From positions 1 to 38,428 of the forward strand of contig JBJKQL010000142.1 in the NCBI GenBank assembly GCA_046705265.1: a stretch of DNA of 38,428 nt. The letters are read 5' to 3'. This stretch comes from JAJYTL01 sp046705265. Lineage in GTDB: Bacteria; Pseudomonadota; Alphaproteobacteria; Ferrovibrionales; Ferrovibrionaceae. Positions 1 through 8,289 of the stretch are shown in pieces. Every line of letters begins with the position of its first letter. Within the stretch, counting starts at the first letter, position 1. The notes under the pieces are model-generated. The model worked only from the letters and a program-made list of their open reading frames with translations, had not been told where the DNA came from and did no database searches. Both the position numbers and the translations under genes were made by a program.

Positions 1-81
1 CGCTGTCGCTCCTGTCACAAAGTGCTCTATCAGACGTCCCTGTTGCCGCGCCGTAAGACGGCTTCTTCGCTCGTAAACCAT
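1..81 (-). CDS. IS1595/ISXO2-like transposase, N-terminal fragment
   Basis: An ATG at position 81 opens a frame that stays open to the window edge (27 codons). It contains SRLTARQQGRLIEHFVTGAT. The pattern SRL-x-Q-x-RLIE-x-FV-x-G-x-TA is the start of the N-terminal DNA-binding region of ISXO2-like (IS1595) transposases. The DDE domain would lie outside the window, so intactness cannot be judged. Too short for a fully secure call. Confidence 0.55.
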   Translation of the reverse strand, partial: MVYERRSRLTARQQGRLIEHFVTGATA

Positions 82-125
82 AGCCAAAAATACCCTTTCT
101 AGGCACTCTTAGCTACGACAGCCCC
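1..125 (-). mobile_element. Terminal fragment of an IS1595/ISXO2-like insertion sequence
   Basis: The left edge of the window cuts through an insertion sequence on the minus strand. Its transposase starts at position 81 and reads off the edge. The non-coding tip between the start codon and about position 125 reads, on the minus strand, GGGGCTGTCGTAGC and onward, which looks like an IS1595-type terminus beginning with a G run. The sequence then turns AT-rich. The exact end and the target duplication (8 bp is usual for this family) cannot be fixed because the other end is outside the window. The family call rests on only 27 residues plus the terminus. Confidence 0.5.
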
Positions 126-384
126 TAAATTTATATCAATTCTAAACATTAACATTTATCCCAGGAGCGTCCTTTAACACCCTTTTTTAACTCTGTTTTC
201 TTCTACTGGGGTTTGCTGTAACCTTCGCCGAGATTACGCTGCTTGGGGGAATGAGGGCCGGCTCCCCGATTCCGATGCGATGTGAAGCCCCCGCGCCGCA
301 GCCAAGGCACGGGCGTAAGCTGTATTTCGAGTGATGTCTTGCGACCCGCAGGAGTGACCCAGTGACGCAGCAAGGAACGCCTTG
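126..384. other. Intergenic leader between IS end and first DUF2336 gene
   Basis: No convincing gene is seen here. The part up to about position 205 is AT-rich, unlike the rest of the window, and is the likely place for the promoter of the DUF2336-kinase-DUF2336 genes, but no pair of hexamers stands out. The part after 240 has coding-like GC content, but no supported protein. A Shine-Dalgarno-like AAGGAA lies at 372-377, just before the ATG at 385. Confidence 0.4.
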
Positions 385-1524
385 ATGACGGAGCTTCAGC
401 CCGATCCGCTTCAGGCATTGCTCGACTTGGCTCAACAGCGCGCCCAGGAAAGCCGGACGCGGCTGTTCGAGAACATGACTGACCTCTTCCTCTCACCCGA
501 AAACCGCCTCACCGAGCGGGAACGGGCGATGATGGAGGATATCCTTGCCAAACTGCTGCACGACTTGGAGATGACTGTCCGTCGCGACTTGGCCGAACGC
601 CTGGCGGCGAAGGAGGAAGCTCCGCGCGAGCTGGTCCGCCTTCTCGCCAACGACGATATTGACGTCGCGCAACCGCTGCTTCGCCAAAGCCGCCTCCTGC
701 AAGATGAGGACTTGATCGAAATCGTGCGCTACCGCAGCCATGAGCACCGGCTCGTCGTAGCGGCAAGAGAGGGACTTTCGCCTGCGGTCTCCGAAGCGCT
801 CGTCCACTATGGTGATGAGGCGGTGATCGAAGCTTTGATCAACAACAAGGACGCTGCAATATCGCAGCAAGCGCTTGCTTATCTGGTCGCCGAAGCGCGC
901 CGGGTTGATCGCTTCCACGAACCGCTCCTGCAGCGCGCTGATCTCCCGCCAGTGCTCGCCCACCGTATGTTCTGGTGGGTCTCTGCCAGCCTTCGGCAGG
1001 CCATTCTTACAAAATTCCCTCTTACACTCGACATGGTGGACGAGGCGATCGGCGAGACGACGCGCGCTGTGCTGCAAGCCCCCGATTCCGAGGCCCATCG
1101 GCTCAGCCGATCGCTCGCCACGCGCGGCAAGCTCAACGAGGAGTTCGTGGTCCAGAACTTGCGCCACGGCTTCGTCAGCGCGGCGCTTTCCGGCCTCGCC
1201 GAGCTTTGCGGCATCGATCTGGTGACAGTGCGACGGATCGTCTTTGATCCGGGTGGCGAAGCGCTGGCCGCCGCCTGCAAAGCAGCGGGGTTCAGCCGCT
1301 CCGGCTATAGCGCGGTCTTTCTCCTGACCCGCGAGCCCCAGAAGCACCAACCAACGATCTGGCCCGCGCGATTAGAGGAGCTTCTCGCCCTCTTCAACAC
1401 CTTGACTTCTCAACAGGCAAAAACTGTGATTCGCTTTTGGATGCGCGACGACGAATATCAGGCCGCAGTCGCAGCCATCGAGCAAGTTTCCGGCAACCGA
1501 GCGGCGAGGCGTGTAAACCAATGA
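385..1524 (+). CDS. DUF2336 domain-containing protein (first copy)
   Basis: A 379-residue soluble, helix-rich protein with no signal peptide or membrane segment. The family is DUF2336, common in Alphaproteobacteria, with repeated helical pairs resembling HEAT-type repeats; its biochemical role is not established to my knowledge. Recognisable stretches are VRRDLAERLAAKEEAPRELV and DLIEIVRYRSHEHRLVVAAR. The latter is nearly repeated in the paralogue at 3299-4426, and the two proteins align along their whole length. I use ATG 385 rather than the TTG one codon earlier because AAGGAA at 372-377 is well spaced for it. The stop overlaps the kinase start (ATGA at 1521-1524), so the two are translationally coupled. 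The coupling suggests a partner or regulator of the kinase (inference). Confidence 0.85.
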   Translation: MTELQPDPLQALLDLAQQRAQESRTRLFENMTDLFLSPENRLTERERAMMEDILAKLLHDLEMTVRRDLAERLAAKEEAPRELVRLLANDDIDVAQPLLRQSRLLQDEDLIEIVRYRSHEHRLVVAAREGLSPAVSEALVHYGDEAVIEALINNKDAAISQQALAYLVAEARRVDRFHEPLLQRADLPPVLAHRMFWWVSASLRQAILTKFPLTLDMVDEAIGETTRAVLQAPDSEAHRLSRSLATRGKLNEEFVVQNLRHGFVSAALSGLAELCGIDLVTVRRIVFDPGGEALAAACKAAGFSRSGYSAVFLLTREPQKHQPTIWPARLEELLALFNTLTSQQAKTVIRFWMRDDEYQAAVAAIEQVSGNRAARRVNQ

Positions 1525-3125
1525 CAGAGCGTGGCGAAGCGACTCTTATCCGCATCCACCCCGCCAACGATGGTGGCAAACGCGACAACGCACAAAGCTG
1601 GTCGCTCGCGGAACTACTCCAGCTTGGTCCGACCTTCCTCAATGCTATCTTTGCCGATGCGCCACCCATTTATATCGCCGCGCGGGACGGCGAGCTAATT
1701 TACGCCAACCCCGCCTACCTCGATCTGATGCCGGATCGAAACCTGCTTCCGAGCCATCGACAGATTGTCCGGCGCGTAGCAGCGACCGATCAGGCGGTCG
1801 TTTACCAGGAAAAACTCGGTCGAACCGAGCCGTTGGAAACCTATTCAGGCCGCCATAGCCCGCTAACCGCACCCGGCGGGGCAACAATTGCGGTGACGGG
1901 CAGCTTCAGTCTCGCGATGACCGATCCCGAAATGCATGCGAGCCTTCGCCACGAGCGCCAGCGTTTCCATGACGTCATTCGTGCCACCTCGGATTGGGTG
2001 TGGGAAACCGATGCCGATGGCTGCATTTCCTTCGTCTCGGACCGTGTCACGGAAGTCCTTGGCTTGCCGCCAAGCCAGGTTCAGGGACGCCGTCTGATTG
2101 AACTTGGGCGCTTCTCCGCGATCGGCTACGAGCCCAATCCAGTGCTTTCGGCGTTACGCCTGCGGCGCCCGTTTCGCGATGCCGGCTTCGAGATCGACGA
2201 CCCGCTTGGCACGACACGGAAATTCCGGCTGAGTGGCGTACCGGTGTTCGGCGAATCCGGCCACTTTCTTGGCTACCGGGGCACGGCAACCGACGTCACT
2301 GCGCACCACGCGGCCGAGGCCGCTGCACGCCAGTCCCGTAGCGAATTGGAACAGGCGCTTGAGGAATTGACCAACAAAAATCTGCAGCTCGATTTTGCCT
2401 GGCGCAAAGCGATGGCTGCAACCCAGGCGAAAAGCGAGTTCCTCGCCACCATGGGCCACGAGTTGCGAACCCCCTTGAACGCCATCATCGGATTCGGCGA
2501 GCTGATGGAGCTTGGCACTTTCGGCCCCCTTCCGCCGCGCTATCACGCCTATGTCGAGGACATCGGCAAGGCCGCCCGTCATCTTCTGACGTTGATCAAC
2601 GACATCCTCAATGCCGCCCAAATGTCTCGCGAAACCATGCGCGTCGACATAGAACCAGTGGCGGTCGCCCGGCTCATCGCCGATGCGCGCGCCATGATCG
2701 AGACTCGCGCCGCAAGCAAGCGGCTGGATATATCGGGTCTTGTCTATGCTGGCAACATGCGGATATTGGCGGATCCTACGCGCGCCCTTCAAGTCATGAT
2801 CAATCTGCTCGGCAACGCCGTGAAGTTCACCCCGGACGGCGGCGCCATTGGGGTCGATGCACGCGAAGCGGAAGGGCGCGCCCGCATTACGATCTGGGAT
2901 ACCGGCCTCGGGATTCCGGCGGACAAGAAAGAGGTGATTTTCGAGAAGTTTCGCAAAGCGCACGATACCGCATTGACTCGCCACCAGGAGGGCCTTGGCC
3001 TCGGTCTCGCGCTGTCGCGCGAGCTGTGCCAGCTCATGCGAGGAGATTTGACCCTTGATGCCAGTTCGAGTGGGGGCAGCCGCTTCAGCGTCGTTTTGCC
3101 GCTTGCAGGCGACGGTCGCGTCTAA
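1521..3125 (+). CDS. PAS-domain sensor histidine kinase (PleC/DivJ/PdhS-like core)
   Basis: A 534-residue kinase without predicted membrane segments, hence probably cytosolic. A degenerate first PAS-like region (about residues 30-130) is followed by a clear PAS/PAC domain (about 150-270, with SDWVWETDADGCISFVSDRV). A short coiled linker leads to HisKA with the phospho-acceptor H313 in HELRTPLNAIIGF, then HATPase_c with the N box (LLGNAVKFTPDGG), G1 (DTGLGIP) and G2 (GLGLGLAL). The RHLLTLINDIL stretch after the H box is typical of alphaproteobacterial PleC/DivJ/PdhS kinases, known to act through DivK-like single-domain receivers. There is no receiver domain and no response regulator beside it. 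Start at 1521 overlaps the upstream DUF2336 stop by ATGA; an open frame reaching back to 1437 lies inside that gene and is rejected. Confidence 0.9.
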   Translation: MTERGEATLIRIHPANDGGKRDNAQSWSLAELLQLGPTFLNAIFADAPPIYIAARDGELIYANPAYLDLMPDRNLLPSHRQIVRRVAATDQAVVYQEKLGRTEPLETYSGRHSPLTAPGGATIAVTGSFSLAMTDPEMHASLRHERQRFHDVIRATSDWVWETDADGCISFVSDRVTEVLGLPPSQVQGRRLIELGRFSAIGYEPNPVLSALRLRRPFRDAGFEIDDPLGTTRKFRLSGVPVFGESGHFLGYRGTATDVTAHHAAEAAARQSRSELEQALEELTNKNLQLDFAWRKAMAATQAKSEFLATMGHELRTPLNAIIGFGELMELGTFGPLPPRYHAYVEDIGKAARHLLTLINDILNAAQMSRETMRVDIEPVAVARLIADARAMIETRAASKRLDISGLVYAGNMRILADPTRALQVMINLLGNAVKFTPDGGAIGVDAREAEGRARITIWDTGLGIPADKKEVIFEKFRKAHDTALTRHQEGLGLGLALSRELCQLMRGDLTLDASSSGGSRFSVVLPLAGDGRV

Positions 3126-3153
3126 CGCCCTCAAAAGCCTCGGCTCGACCGGC

Positions 3154-3170
3154 TTGGCTGCCTTAGCCAA
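3154..3170 (+). terminator. Weak hairpin after kinase gene
   Basis: TTGGCT and AGCCAA form a 6-bp stem around a 5-base loop, 29 bases after the kinase stop, followed only by TTCCT. It could attenuate read-through into the second DUF2336 gene, but lacks a real U-tract, so a functional terminator is uncertain. Confidence 0.25.
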
Positions 3171-3240
3171 TTCCTGATCTCCAAGGCTTTGGAACAGGTT
3201 GGGGTTGGCCGCCGACAAGAAGGCTTGGCAAATTTTACCA

Positions 3241-3261
3241 AGCGTTAAACCCTAAAACGCT
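3241..3261. promoter_or_regulatory. Inverted repeat upstream of second DUF2336 gene
   Basis: AGCGTT and AACGCT (6-bp arms, 9-base spacer) lie just upstream of the second DUF2336 start, in a locally AT-richer stretch. This could be an operator or part of a promoter giving the third gene its own expression. The arms are short, so chance is possible. Confidence 0.25.
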
Positions 3262-3298
3262 AGGCTGAATGGTCCCGCCAGGAGGCAAGGGATCGCTC

Positions 3299-4426
3299 AT
3301 GCACATTCAAAACACCGCCGAGGCGGAACGGCTGCTCGAACTCGCCCAGAAGAACTCGCCGGCGGGCCGCGAGACGCTCTACCGCGATTTATGGCGGTTG
3401 TTCGAGGATCGCGGCGCGACGCTGAGCGATGCCGAGCGCACGCTGATGGGCGACATTTTGCGCCAGCTCAGCCGAGACATCGAAATGTCGGTGCGCAGAC
3501 GCTTGGCCGAGCAATTGGCGACAAAGCCTGGCGCCCCGCGTGAGCTCGTGCTGATGTTGGCGAACGACACTATCGAGCTTGCATACCCGATCCTGCAACA
3601 AAGCGACGTGCTGCGAGACCCCGACTTGATCGAGATCGTGCGGCACCGAACCGTCCAGCACCAACTCGCCATCGCCAGTCGCCGCAGGATCAGCGCCGCC
3701 GTCAGCCAAGCGCTTGCCGACACCGGCGACGAGGACGTCATAACCGCCCTCCTCAATAATCATTCGGCCGAGATTTCCCTGGATCTGATGGAGCATCTCG
3801 CCACCGAATCGGAACGCGTCGATCAGTTTCAGGCGCCGCTTGTCCGGCGCCCTGATCTCCCTGGCCCGGTGGCGCGACGCATGTGTGCCTGGGTTTCGGC
3901 GGCACTTCGCCGATACATTGTCGAGAACTTCGAGGTCGATGTCGAAGGACTCGATGCTGAGGTTTCAGCGACCGTCGACACCATGGCAGGCCGCGCCGAT
4001 GACCTCACCCCCAATCCGCACGAGGCCTCTCAGCGCTTGATCGAAAAGCTTCATCATGCCGGCCAAATCAGCCATGGCTTCCTGGTCAAGACCCTCCAGC
4101 AGGGCGAAATTACCCTGTTCGAGTTTGGCCTTGCCAAGCTGAGCAACCTTCGCCTGCCACTGGTCAGGCGCATCATCTACGATACCGACGGACGGCCGTT
4201 CGCCATCGTCTGCCGGAGCATCGGCATGGACCGCGCCGTCTTCGCCACGCTTTACAAGCAACTGCGCGAGATCCGTGAAGGCAACGAGGTGACCACGGAT
4301 AAGCTGCTCCAGCTGAAAAACTTCTTCGATTCGACACTGCGCAGCGAGGCGTCGCGTCTGACGGCGAGTTGGGCATTGAACCCCGACTACGTGCAGGCCA
4401 TTAAGAAAATCGCCCACAGCGGCTGA
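3299..4426 (+). CDS. DUF2336 domain-containing protein (second copy)
   Basis: A 375-residue paralogue of the protein at 385-1524, colinear end to end. Shared blocks include VRRRLAEQLATKPGAPRELV, DLIEIVRHRTVQHQLAIASR and, near the C-terminus, LVRRIIYDTDGRPFA. It is soluble and helix-rich with no catalytic motif recognised. Start ATG 3299 is preferred over ATG 3269: a Shine-Dalgarno AGGAGG (3280-3285) plus AAGG (3287-3290) lies between them and fits only the later one. It is separated from the kinase by 173 bases, in contrast to the overlapped first copy, so it may have its own promoter. Two similar DUF2336 proteins flanking one kinase suggest duplication after the module formed (inference). 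Confidence 0.85.
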   Translation: MHIQNTAEAERLLELAQKNSPAGRETLYRDLWRLFEDRGATLSDAERTLMGDILRQLSRDIEMSVRRRLAEQLATKPGAPRELVLMLANDTIELAYPILQQSDVLRDPDLIEIVRHRTVQHQLAIASRRRISAAVSQALADTGDEDVITALLNNHSAEISLDLMEHLATESERVDQFQAPLVRRPDLPGPVARRMCAWVSAALRRYIVENFEVDVEGLDAEVSATVDTMAGRADDLTPNPHEASQRLIEKLHHAGQISHGFLVKTLQQGEITLFEFGLAKLSNLRLPLVRRIIYDTDGRPFAIVCRSIGMDRAVFATLYKQLREIREGNEVTTDKLLQLKNFFDSTLRSEASRLTASWALNPDYVQAIKKIAHSG

Positions 4427-4449
4427 ACCGGCCATTCCGACAGGCCGGT
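4427..4449 (+). terminator. Stem-loop directly after second DUF2336 gene
   Basis: ACCGGCC and GGCCGGT form a perfect 7-bp GC stem with a 9-base loop, beginning at the first base after the stop codon. No T-tract follows, so it is either a Rho-assisted end point or an mRNA 3' stabiliser rather than a textbook intrinsic terminator. Confidence 0.35.
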
Positions 4450-4652
4450 GCCGCCGAGGGCGAAAGGTTTCCTTCCGGCCGACCCCCTTCCTCTGCGCCA
4501 TAGCGCCCTCCCCTACCGGCCTCAAACGAAAACAGCGCGGATTGCCCTATGTCTGTTTCGATCTAATTGTTATGGTGTGCCGTTAGGAACCAACCACTTT
4601 CCTTCGCTGGGTTAACGCCCTCGACGGATTTCGGAACAGATATTCAGCAAAG

Positions 4653-5660
4653 ATGCCCAAATTCGAAGCCATGATGGACCCGTTTGGTCGCCACATCACC
4701 TATCTGCGTGTCTCCGTGACGGACCGTTGCGACTTCCGCTGCATTTACTGCATGGCCGAGGACATGACCTTTTTGCCGAAGGCCGAGGTGCTGAGCCTTG
4801 AGGAAATGGAGCGGCTCTGCGCCGCGTTTATCCGCAAGGGCGTGCGCAAGCTCCGACTCACCGGTGGCGAGCCCTTGGTCCGACGTAACATCATGACCCT
4901 GGTGCAAAACCTTGGCCAACACCTTGCCAGCGGCGATCTTGACGAACTCACACTCACCACCAACGGCAGCCAACTCGCCAAATACGCCGCCGACCTCAAG
5001 GCTGCCGGCGTAGACCGGATCAACGTTTCTCTTGATACCCTGGACGAGGCGAAGTTCCACGCCATCACCCGCTGGGGCCGGTTGCCCCAGGTCCTCGACG
5101 GACTCGCCGCAGCCAAGGCGTCGGGGCTTCGGGTGAAGATCAACACCGTCGCCCTGAAGAACATCAACGAGAATGAGTTTGACCGGCTGATCGCGTGGTG
5201 CGGCGCCGAGAGCTTTGATCTGACGTTGATCGAAACCATGCCGATGGGCGACATCGATGGCGACCGCACCGACCAGTACCTGCCGCTCTCGCTGGTGCGG
5301 GCCAGGCTCATGAAACGCTGGACGCTCAAGGACTCGGATTACCGGAGCGGCGGGCCGGCACGCTACACAGATGTCGTGGAGACGGGCGGACGGCTCGGCT
5401 TCATCACTCCGCTCACCCACAATTTTTGCGAAAGCTGCAACCGCGTGCGCGTGACCTGCACTGGCAGGCTTTTCATGTGCCTCGGCCAAGATGACGACGC
5501 CGACCTTAGGATGCCGCTTCGTGCCAGCGAGGACGACCAGCTGCTGGAGGAGGCCATCGACGAAGCTATCGGCCGCAAACCCAGGGGGCACGATTTCGTT
5601 ATTGACCGCCGCGTCAACCGGCCAGCCGTCCAGCGCCATATGAGCGTTACCGGCGGCTGA
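4653..5660 (+). CDS. moaA: GTP 3',8-cyclase MoaA
   Basis: Radical-SAM enzyme that, with MoaC, turns GTP into cyclic pyranopterin monophosphate, the first step of molybdenum cofactor synthesis (cytosol). 335 residues, normal for the family. The SAM-cluster motif CDFRCIYC gives C26, C30 and C33; the SAM-binding LTGGEP follows. The second 4Fe-4S cluster ligands are C259, C262 and C276 in NFCESC and the downstream cysteine after 13 residues. The protein ends in the double glycine needed for activity in this family. Start ATG 4653 has only a poor ribosome site; the ATGs at 4671 and 4674 are alternatives that keep all motifs. No other moa gene is nearby, so the pathway must be dispersed. Confidence 0.96.
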   Translation: MPKFEAMMDPFGRHITYLRVSVTDRCDFRCIYCMAEDMTFLPKAEVLSLEEMERLCAAFIRKGVRKLRLTGGEPLVRRNIMTLVQNLGQHLASGDLDELTLTTNGSQLAKYAADLKAAGVDRINVSLDTLDEAKFHAITRWGRLPQVLDGLAAAKASGLRVKINTVALKNINENEFDRLIAWCGAESFDLTLIETMPMGDIDGDRTDQYLPLSLVRARLMKRWTLKDSDYRSGGPARYTDVVETGGRLGFITPLTHNFCESCNRVRVTCTGRLFMCLGQDDDADLRMPLRASEDDQLLEEAIDEAIGRKPRGHDFVIDRRVNRPAVQRHMSVTGG

Positions 5661-5747
5661 GGCTTCGCGCTTACCGTTTGGCTAGCCACCGGTCCTGGCA
5701 CTGGCCGAGAGCTTCGCTATACTTCAATTGCCCGCCATCGAGGATCG

Positions 5748-6521
5748 TTGCCGTTGGCCCAAAAGAAGATCGCCTTCCTCGCCGACCACAACGACGCGGC
5801 CGAGGCCGCGCTTCGCGACCTTGCTGGCCGGTACGGGCAGACTGCGCCCGATACGGCCGACGTCATCGTCGCACTCGGCGGCGATGGCTTCATGCTGCGC
5901 ACCCTGCACCAGTATATGTGCCGCAATCTGCCGATTTTTGGCATGAATTACGGCAGTGTGGGCTTCCTCATGAACGCCTACCGCCTCGCCGACCTGCCAC
6001 ACCGGCTTGAAGTCGCTGAAACCGCCGTTCTGCACCCGTTGCGCATGACGGCACAGGACGCCTTGGGCGACCGCCACCAGGCGCTCGCCATCAACGAGGT
6101 CAGTCTGTTGCGCGAAACCCGCCAAGCGGCGAAAATTCGTATCTCCATCGACGGGCGCGTACGACTCGACGAACTCGCCTGTGACGGCGTGATCGTCGCA
6201 ACGCCGGCCGGCAGCACCGCCTATAATCTCTCCGCTCATGGCCCGATCATCCCGCTGAACGTCGACATTCTGGCGTTGACACCGATCAGCCCGTTCCGGC
6301 CGCGCCGGTGGCGCGGAGCGCTGTTGCCGCGCCGTGCCAAGGTGCGTTTGGAGATTTTGGAACACGATAAGCGGCCGGTCAGCGCCGTTGCCGATCTCAC
6401 GGAAGTGCGCGACGTGGTCGACGTCGAAATTGTGGAGGCCCCCGAGGTCAACCTCCAGCTCCTATTCGATCCAGAGCATAATCTGGAAGAACGAATCCTT
6501 GATGAGCAGTTCATCTTTTAG
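5748..6521 (+). CDS. nadK: NAD kinase
   Basis: Phosphorylates NAD to NADP using ATP or polyphosphate. 257 residues, the short form usual in Alphaproteobacteria. The GGDG phosphate-binding motif is at residues 44-47, followed by NYGSVGFLMN and the strongly conserved DGVIVATPAGSTAYNLSAHG; the C-terminal RPVSAVADLTEVRDV is also typical. No ATG is available near the N-terminus: TTG at 5748 or TTG at 5754 must be used, with GAGG at 5740-5743 as the ribosome site. It lies 87 bases after moaA, with no terminator seen between. Confidence 0.93.
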   Translation: MPLAQKKIAFLADHNDAAEAALRDLAGRYGQTAPDTADVIVALGGDGFMLRTLHQYMCRNLPIFGMNYGSVGFLMNAYRLADLPHRLEVAETAVLHPLRMTAQDALGDRHQALAINEVSLLRETRQAAKIRISIDGRVRLDELACDGVIVATPAGSTAYNLSAHGPIIPLNVDILALTPISPFRPRRWRGALLPRRAKVRLEILEHDKRPVSAVADLTEVRDVVDVEIVEAPEVNLQLLFDPEHNLEERILDEQFIF

Positions 6522-6640
6522 CACTCGCTGCTGCTATACGCTGCCCGGCAAGCCTTATCGCCACGGTGGTATGGGCGGTTGCCCTATGGCGTGCTAATAG
6601 ACTTGCTCAGGGACGAACTTGCTCGAGCCAGAACAATACC

Positions 6641-7591
6641 GTGACCGCTACCGACGAGAACACCCTCCAGCCAATCGATATTGAGCCCTGGGCCGTGGGC
6701 AATACCGGCATTCCATACGTCACCACGTTGAAGGCCGCGACCGAGGGCCCTCACGTTGTGATTAACGCTCTCACGCACGGCAATGAGATCTGCGGGCCAC
6801 ACGCGCTTGCCTTCTTGTTTCGAGAAAACATCCAGCCGTTGCGGGGCCAGCTGACGCTGAGCTTTGCGAATGTCGCTGCTCATGCCGTCCCCGGCCCTCT
6901 GCGGCCGGCGCCGGTGCGTTATTTGGACGAGGATTTCAATCGCGTCTGGTCGGAAGCGATTTTGCATGGCCCTCGGCAGAGTCGCGAGCTAGCCCGAGCG
7001 CGAGCACTGAAACCGGTCATCGACGCCGCCGATTATCTTCTCGATCTCCATTCGATGCAGAATCCTGGCCCGGCACTCGCCCTCACCGGCCTCACGGCGA
7101 AGGGCGAGCGACTCGGGACGGACATGGGCTATCCGGAGTATCTGATCGCCGATGCCGGCCACGCGGCAGGGCCGCGTATGCGTGACTATGGCGGCTTCGG
7201 TGATGAAGGAAGCCCGAAGACAGCGCTATTGATTGAATGCGGCCAACATACCGAGGCGGCGGCGAAAGAGGTTGCCATCGAAAGCACGCTCCGCTTCCTC
7301 GCCGTGCTTGGCATGATTACACCGCAGACCGCTCACCGGCTCTCGCGCCATGCCGCACCACCGCGCCAACGGCGGATCGCCGTCACCACCGCGGTGACCG
7401 CGCGTAGCGAGCACTTCGGCTTCACGGCCCGCTACCGCTGTCTCGATATCATTCCGAAAGCGGGCACGGTGATCGCGGAGGATGGGCCACATGCGGTGCG
7501 CACGCCCTATGACGGTTGCGTCCTGGTTATGCCCGCCGAGGCACCGCGTGCCGGAGAAACTGCCGTCCGTCTCGGCCAATTCATCGACTAA
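6641..7591 (+). CDS. Succinylglutamate desuccinylase/aspartoacylase-family zinc deacylase (M14-like)
   Basis: A 316-residue zinc hydrolase related to AstE and aspartoacylase, which remove acyl groups from N-acyl amino acids or similar amides. Zinc ligands are H46 and E49 in THGNE and H137 in LDLHSM; DEDFNR (96-101) matches the conserved D-x-N-R substrate-binding motif, and E199 in LLIECGQH is the likely catalytic glutamate. A C-terminal beta domain completes the fold. Start GTG 6641 is chosen because family members start just before the PIDIEPW-like segment; an ATG at 6566 in frame would add 25 unlike residues. The substrate cannot be told from sequence. Its position 79 bases before a nitrile hydratase-like operon suggests a role in the same amide/nitrile route, but this is inference. 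Confidence 0.8.
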   Translation: MTATDENTLQPIDIEPWAVGNTGIPYVTTLKAATEGPHVVINALTHGNEICGPHALAFLFRENIQPLRGQLTLSFANVAAHAVPGPLRPAPVRYLDEDFNRVWSEAILHGPRQSRELARARALKPVIDAADYLLDLHSMQNPGPALALTGLTAKGERLGTDMGYPEYLIADAGHAAGPRMRDYGGFGDEGSPKTALLIECGQHTEAAAKEVAIESTLRFLAVLGMITPQTAHRLSRHAAPPRQRRIAVTTAVTARSEHFGFTARYRCLDIIPKAGTVIAEDGPHAVRTPYDGCVLVMPAEAPRAGETAVRLGQFID

Positions 7592-7670
7592 GCCTGTGGC
7601 GAAGCGATAGAGCTCTTGTCAGGCTGGGAAAGCCGCGGCACGATGGTCGTCCCATAATGGAGGGGCATGC

Positions 7671-8003
7671 GTGAGGATGCGGGGATATCACGACATTGGC
7701 GGGCTGGCCAGCGATGTGGTCGAGCGCAGAGAGCATGACTACGCGCTTTGGGAAAAGCGCGTGGATGCACTCCTCATGTTGCTTTCCAAAGCGGACATCG
7801 TCCGCGTCGACGAATTGCGTCGCGGCATCGAGACGCTTGGCGCCGAGGCCTATGACCAGCTTAGTTATTATGAGCGCTGGATATCGGCGATCACCCGCGT
7901 GCTGATCGAGAAGGGTGTGATTAGCATCGATGAACTTGGCCGCAAAATGGAAGCGCTGCGGGTGCGCTGGAACGATGCCGGCGAGACCGAGATCAAGGCA
8001 TGA
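7671..8003 (+). CDS. Nitrile hydratase/thiocyanate hydrolase-type small subunit (beta N-terminal half)
   Basis: 110 residues matching only the N-terminal helical half of nitrile hydratase beta: HDIGGL near the start corresponds to the conserved IHDLGG opening, and YYERWISAITRVLIEKGVIS to the conserved YYE-x-W helix. A normal beta subunit continues directly into an SH3-like half, here encoded by the next gene. The same split is known in thiocyanate hydrolase and a few three-subunit nitrile hydratases. GGAGGGG at 7659-7665 fits GTG 7671 (5 bases) or ATG 7677. The stop overlaps the next start (ATGA). A second possibility is that it acts as a P14K/P15K-like metal-insertion activator, which shares this fold, but the operon needs it to complete beta. 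Confidence 0.85.
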   Translation: MRMRGYHDIGGLASDVVERREHDYALWEKRVDALLMLLSKADIVRVDELRRGIETLGAEAYDQLSYYERWISAITRVLIEKGVISIDELGRKMEALRVRWNDAGETEIKA

Positions 8004-8284
8004 CCCCTCGTTTCTCTATCGGCCAAGCTGTCGCGGTGCGATTCGCCGAGCCGCCCGGTCATATTCGCACGCCCTATTATATTCGCGGTAAAAGCGGCGT
8101 TGTCGAGCGTATTTGCGGCGCCTTTGCCAATCCGGAAGAGTTGGCCTACGGCCGGGCTGGCAAGCCTGAGGAACCGCTTTACCGCGTGCGCTTCAAGCTG
8201 CCCGAGGTATGGCCTGGCTATACTGGGCCAGCACACGATACGGTCGATATCGAAATCTACGAACACTGGTTGGAAGAGGGTTGA
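8000..8284 (+). CDS. Nitrile hydratase/thiocyanate hydrolase-type small subunit (beta C-terminal half)
   Basis: 94 residues matching the C-terminal SH3-like barrel of nitrile hydratase beta: PRFSIGQAV, GHIRTPYYIRGKSGVVER, and YRVRF leading to DTVDIEIYEHWLE. It would pair with the preceding gene product to rebuild a full beta subunit around the metal-binding subunit. Starts with ATG 8000 in an ATGA overlap with the upstream stop, so the two halves are coupled and made in equal amounts. The high conservation of both halves argues that this is a true split, not a frameshift: the first has a proper stop and the second its own start. Confidence 0.87.
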   Translation: MTPRFSIGQAVAVRFAEPPGHIRTPYYIRGKSGVVERICGAFANPEELAYGRAGKPEEPLYRVRFKLPEVWPGYTGPAHDTVDIEIYEHWLEEG

Positions 8285-8289
8285 GGGTT

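Noticed and set aside
170..195. TTAA pairs suggesting a CtrA box (TTAA-N7-TTAA)
   Set aside because: The spacing is 9, not 7 bases, in an AT-rich stretch where such pairs arise by chance.
2154..3218. Long antisense frame across the kinase
   Set aside because: No domain recognised and the plus-strand frame contains the HisKA and HATPase motifs.
4644..5639. Long antisense frame across moaA
   Set aside because: A mirror of moaA codon bias; the moaA cluster cysteines are all in the plus strand frame.
7671..8284. Split beta subunit as a frameshift error
   Set aside because: The first half ends in a proper stop and the second begins with its own ATG in an ATGA overlap, and the same split is known in natural three-subunit enzymes.
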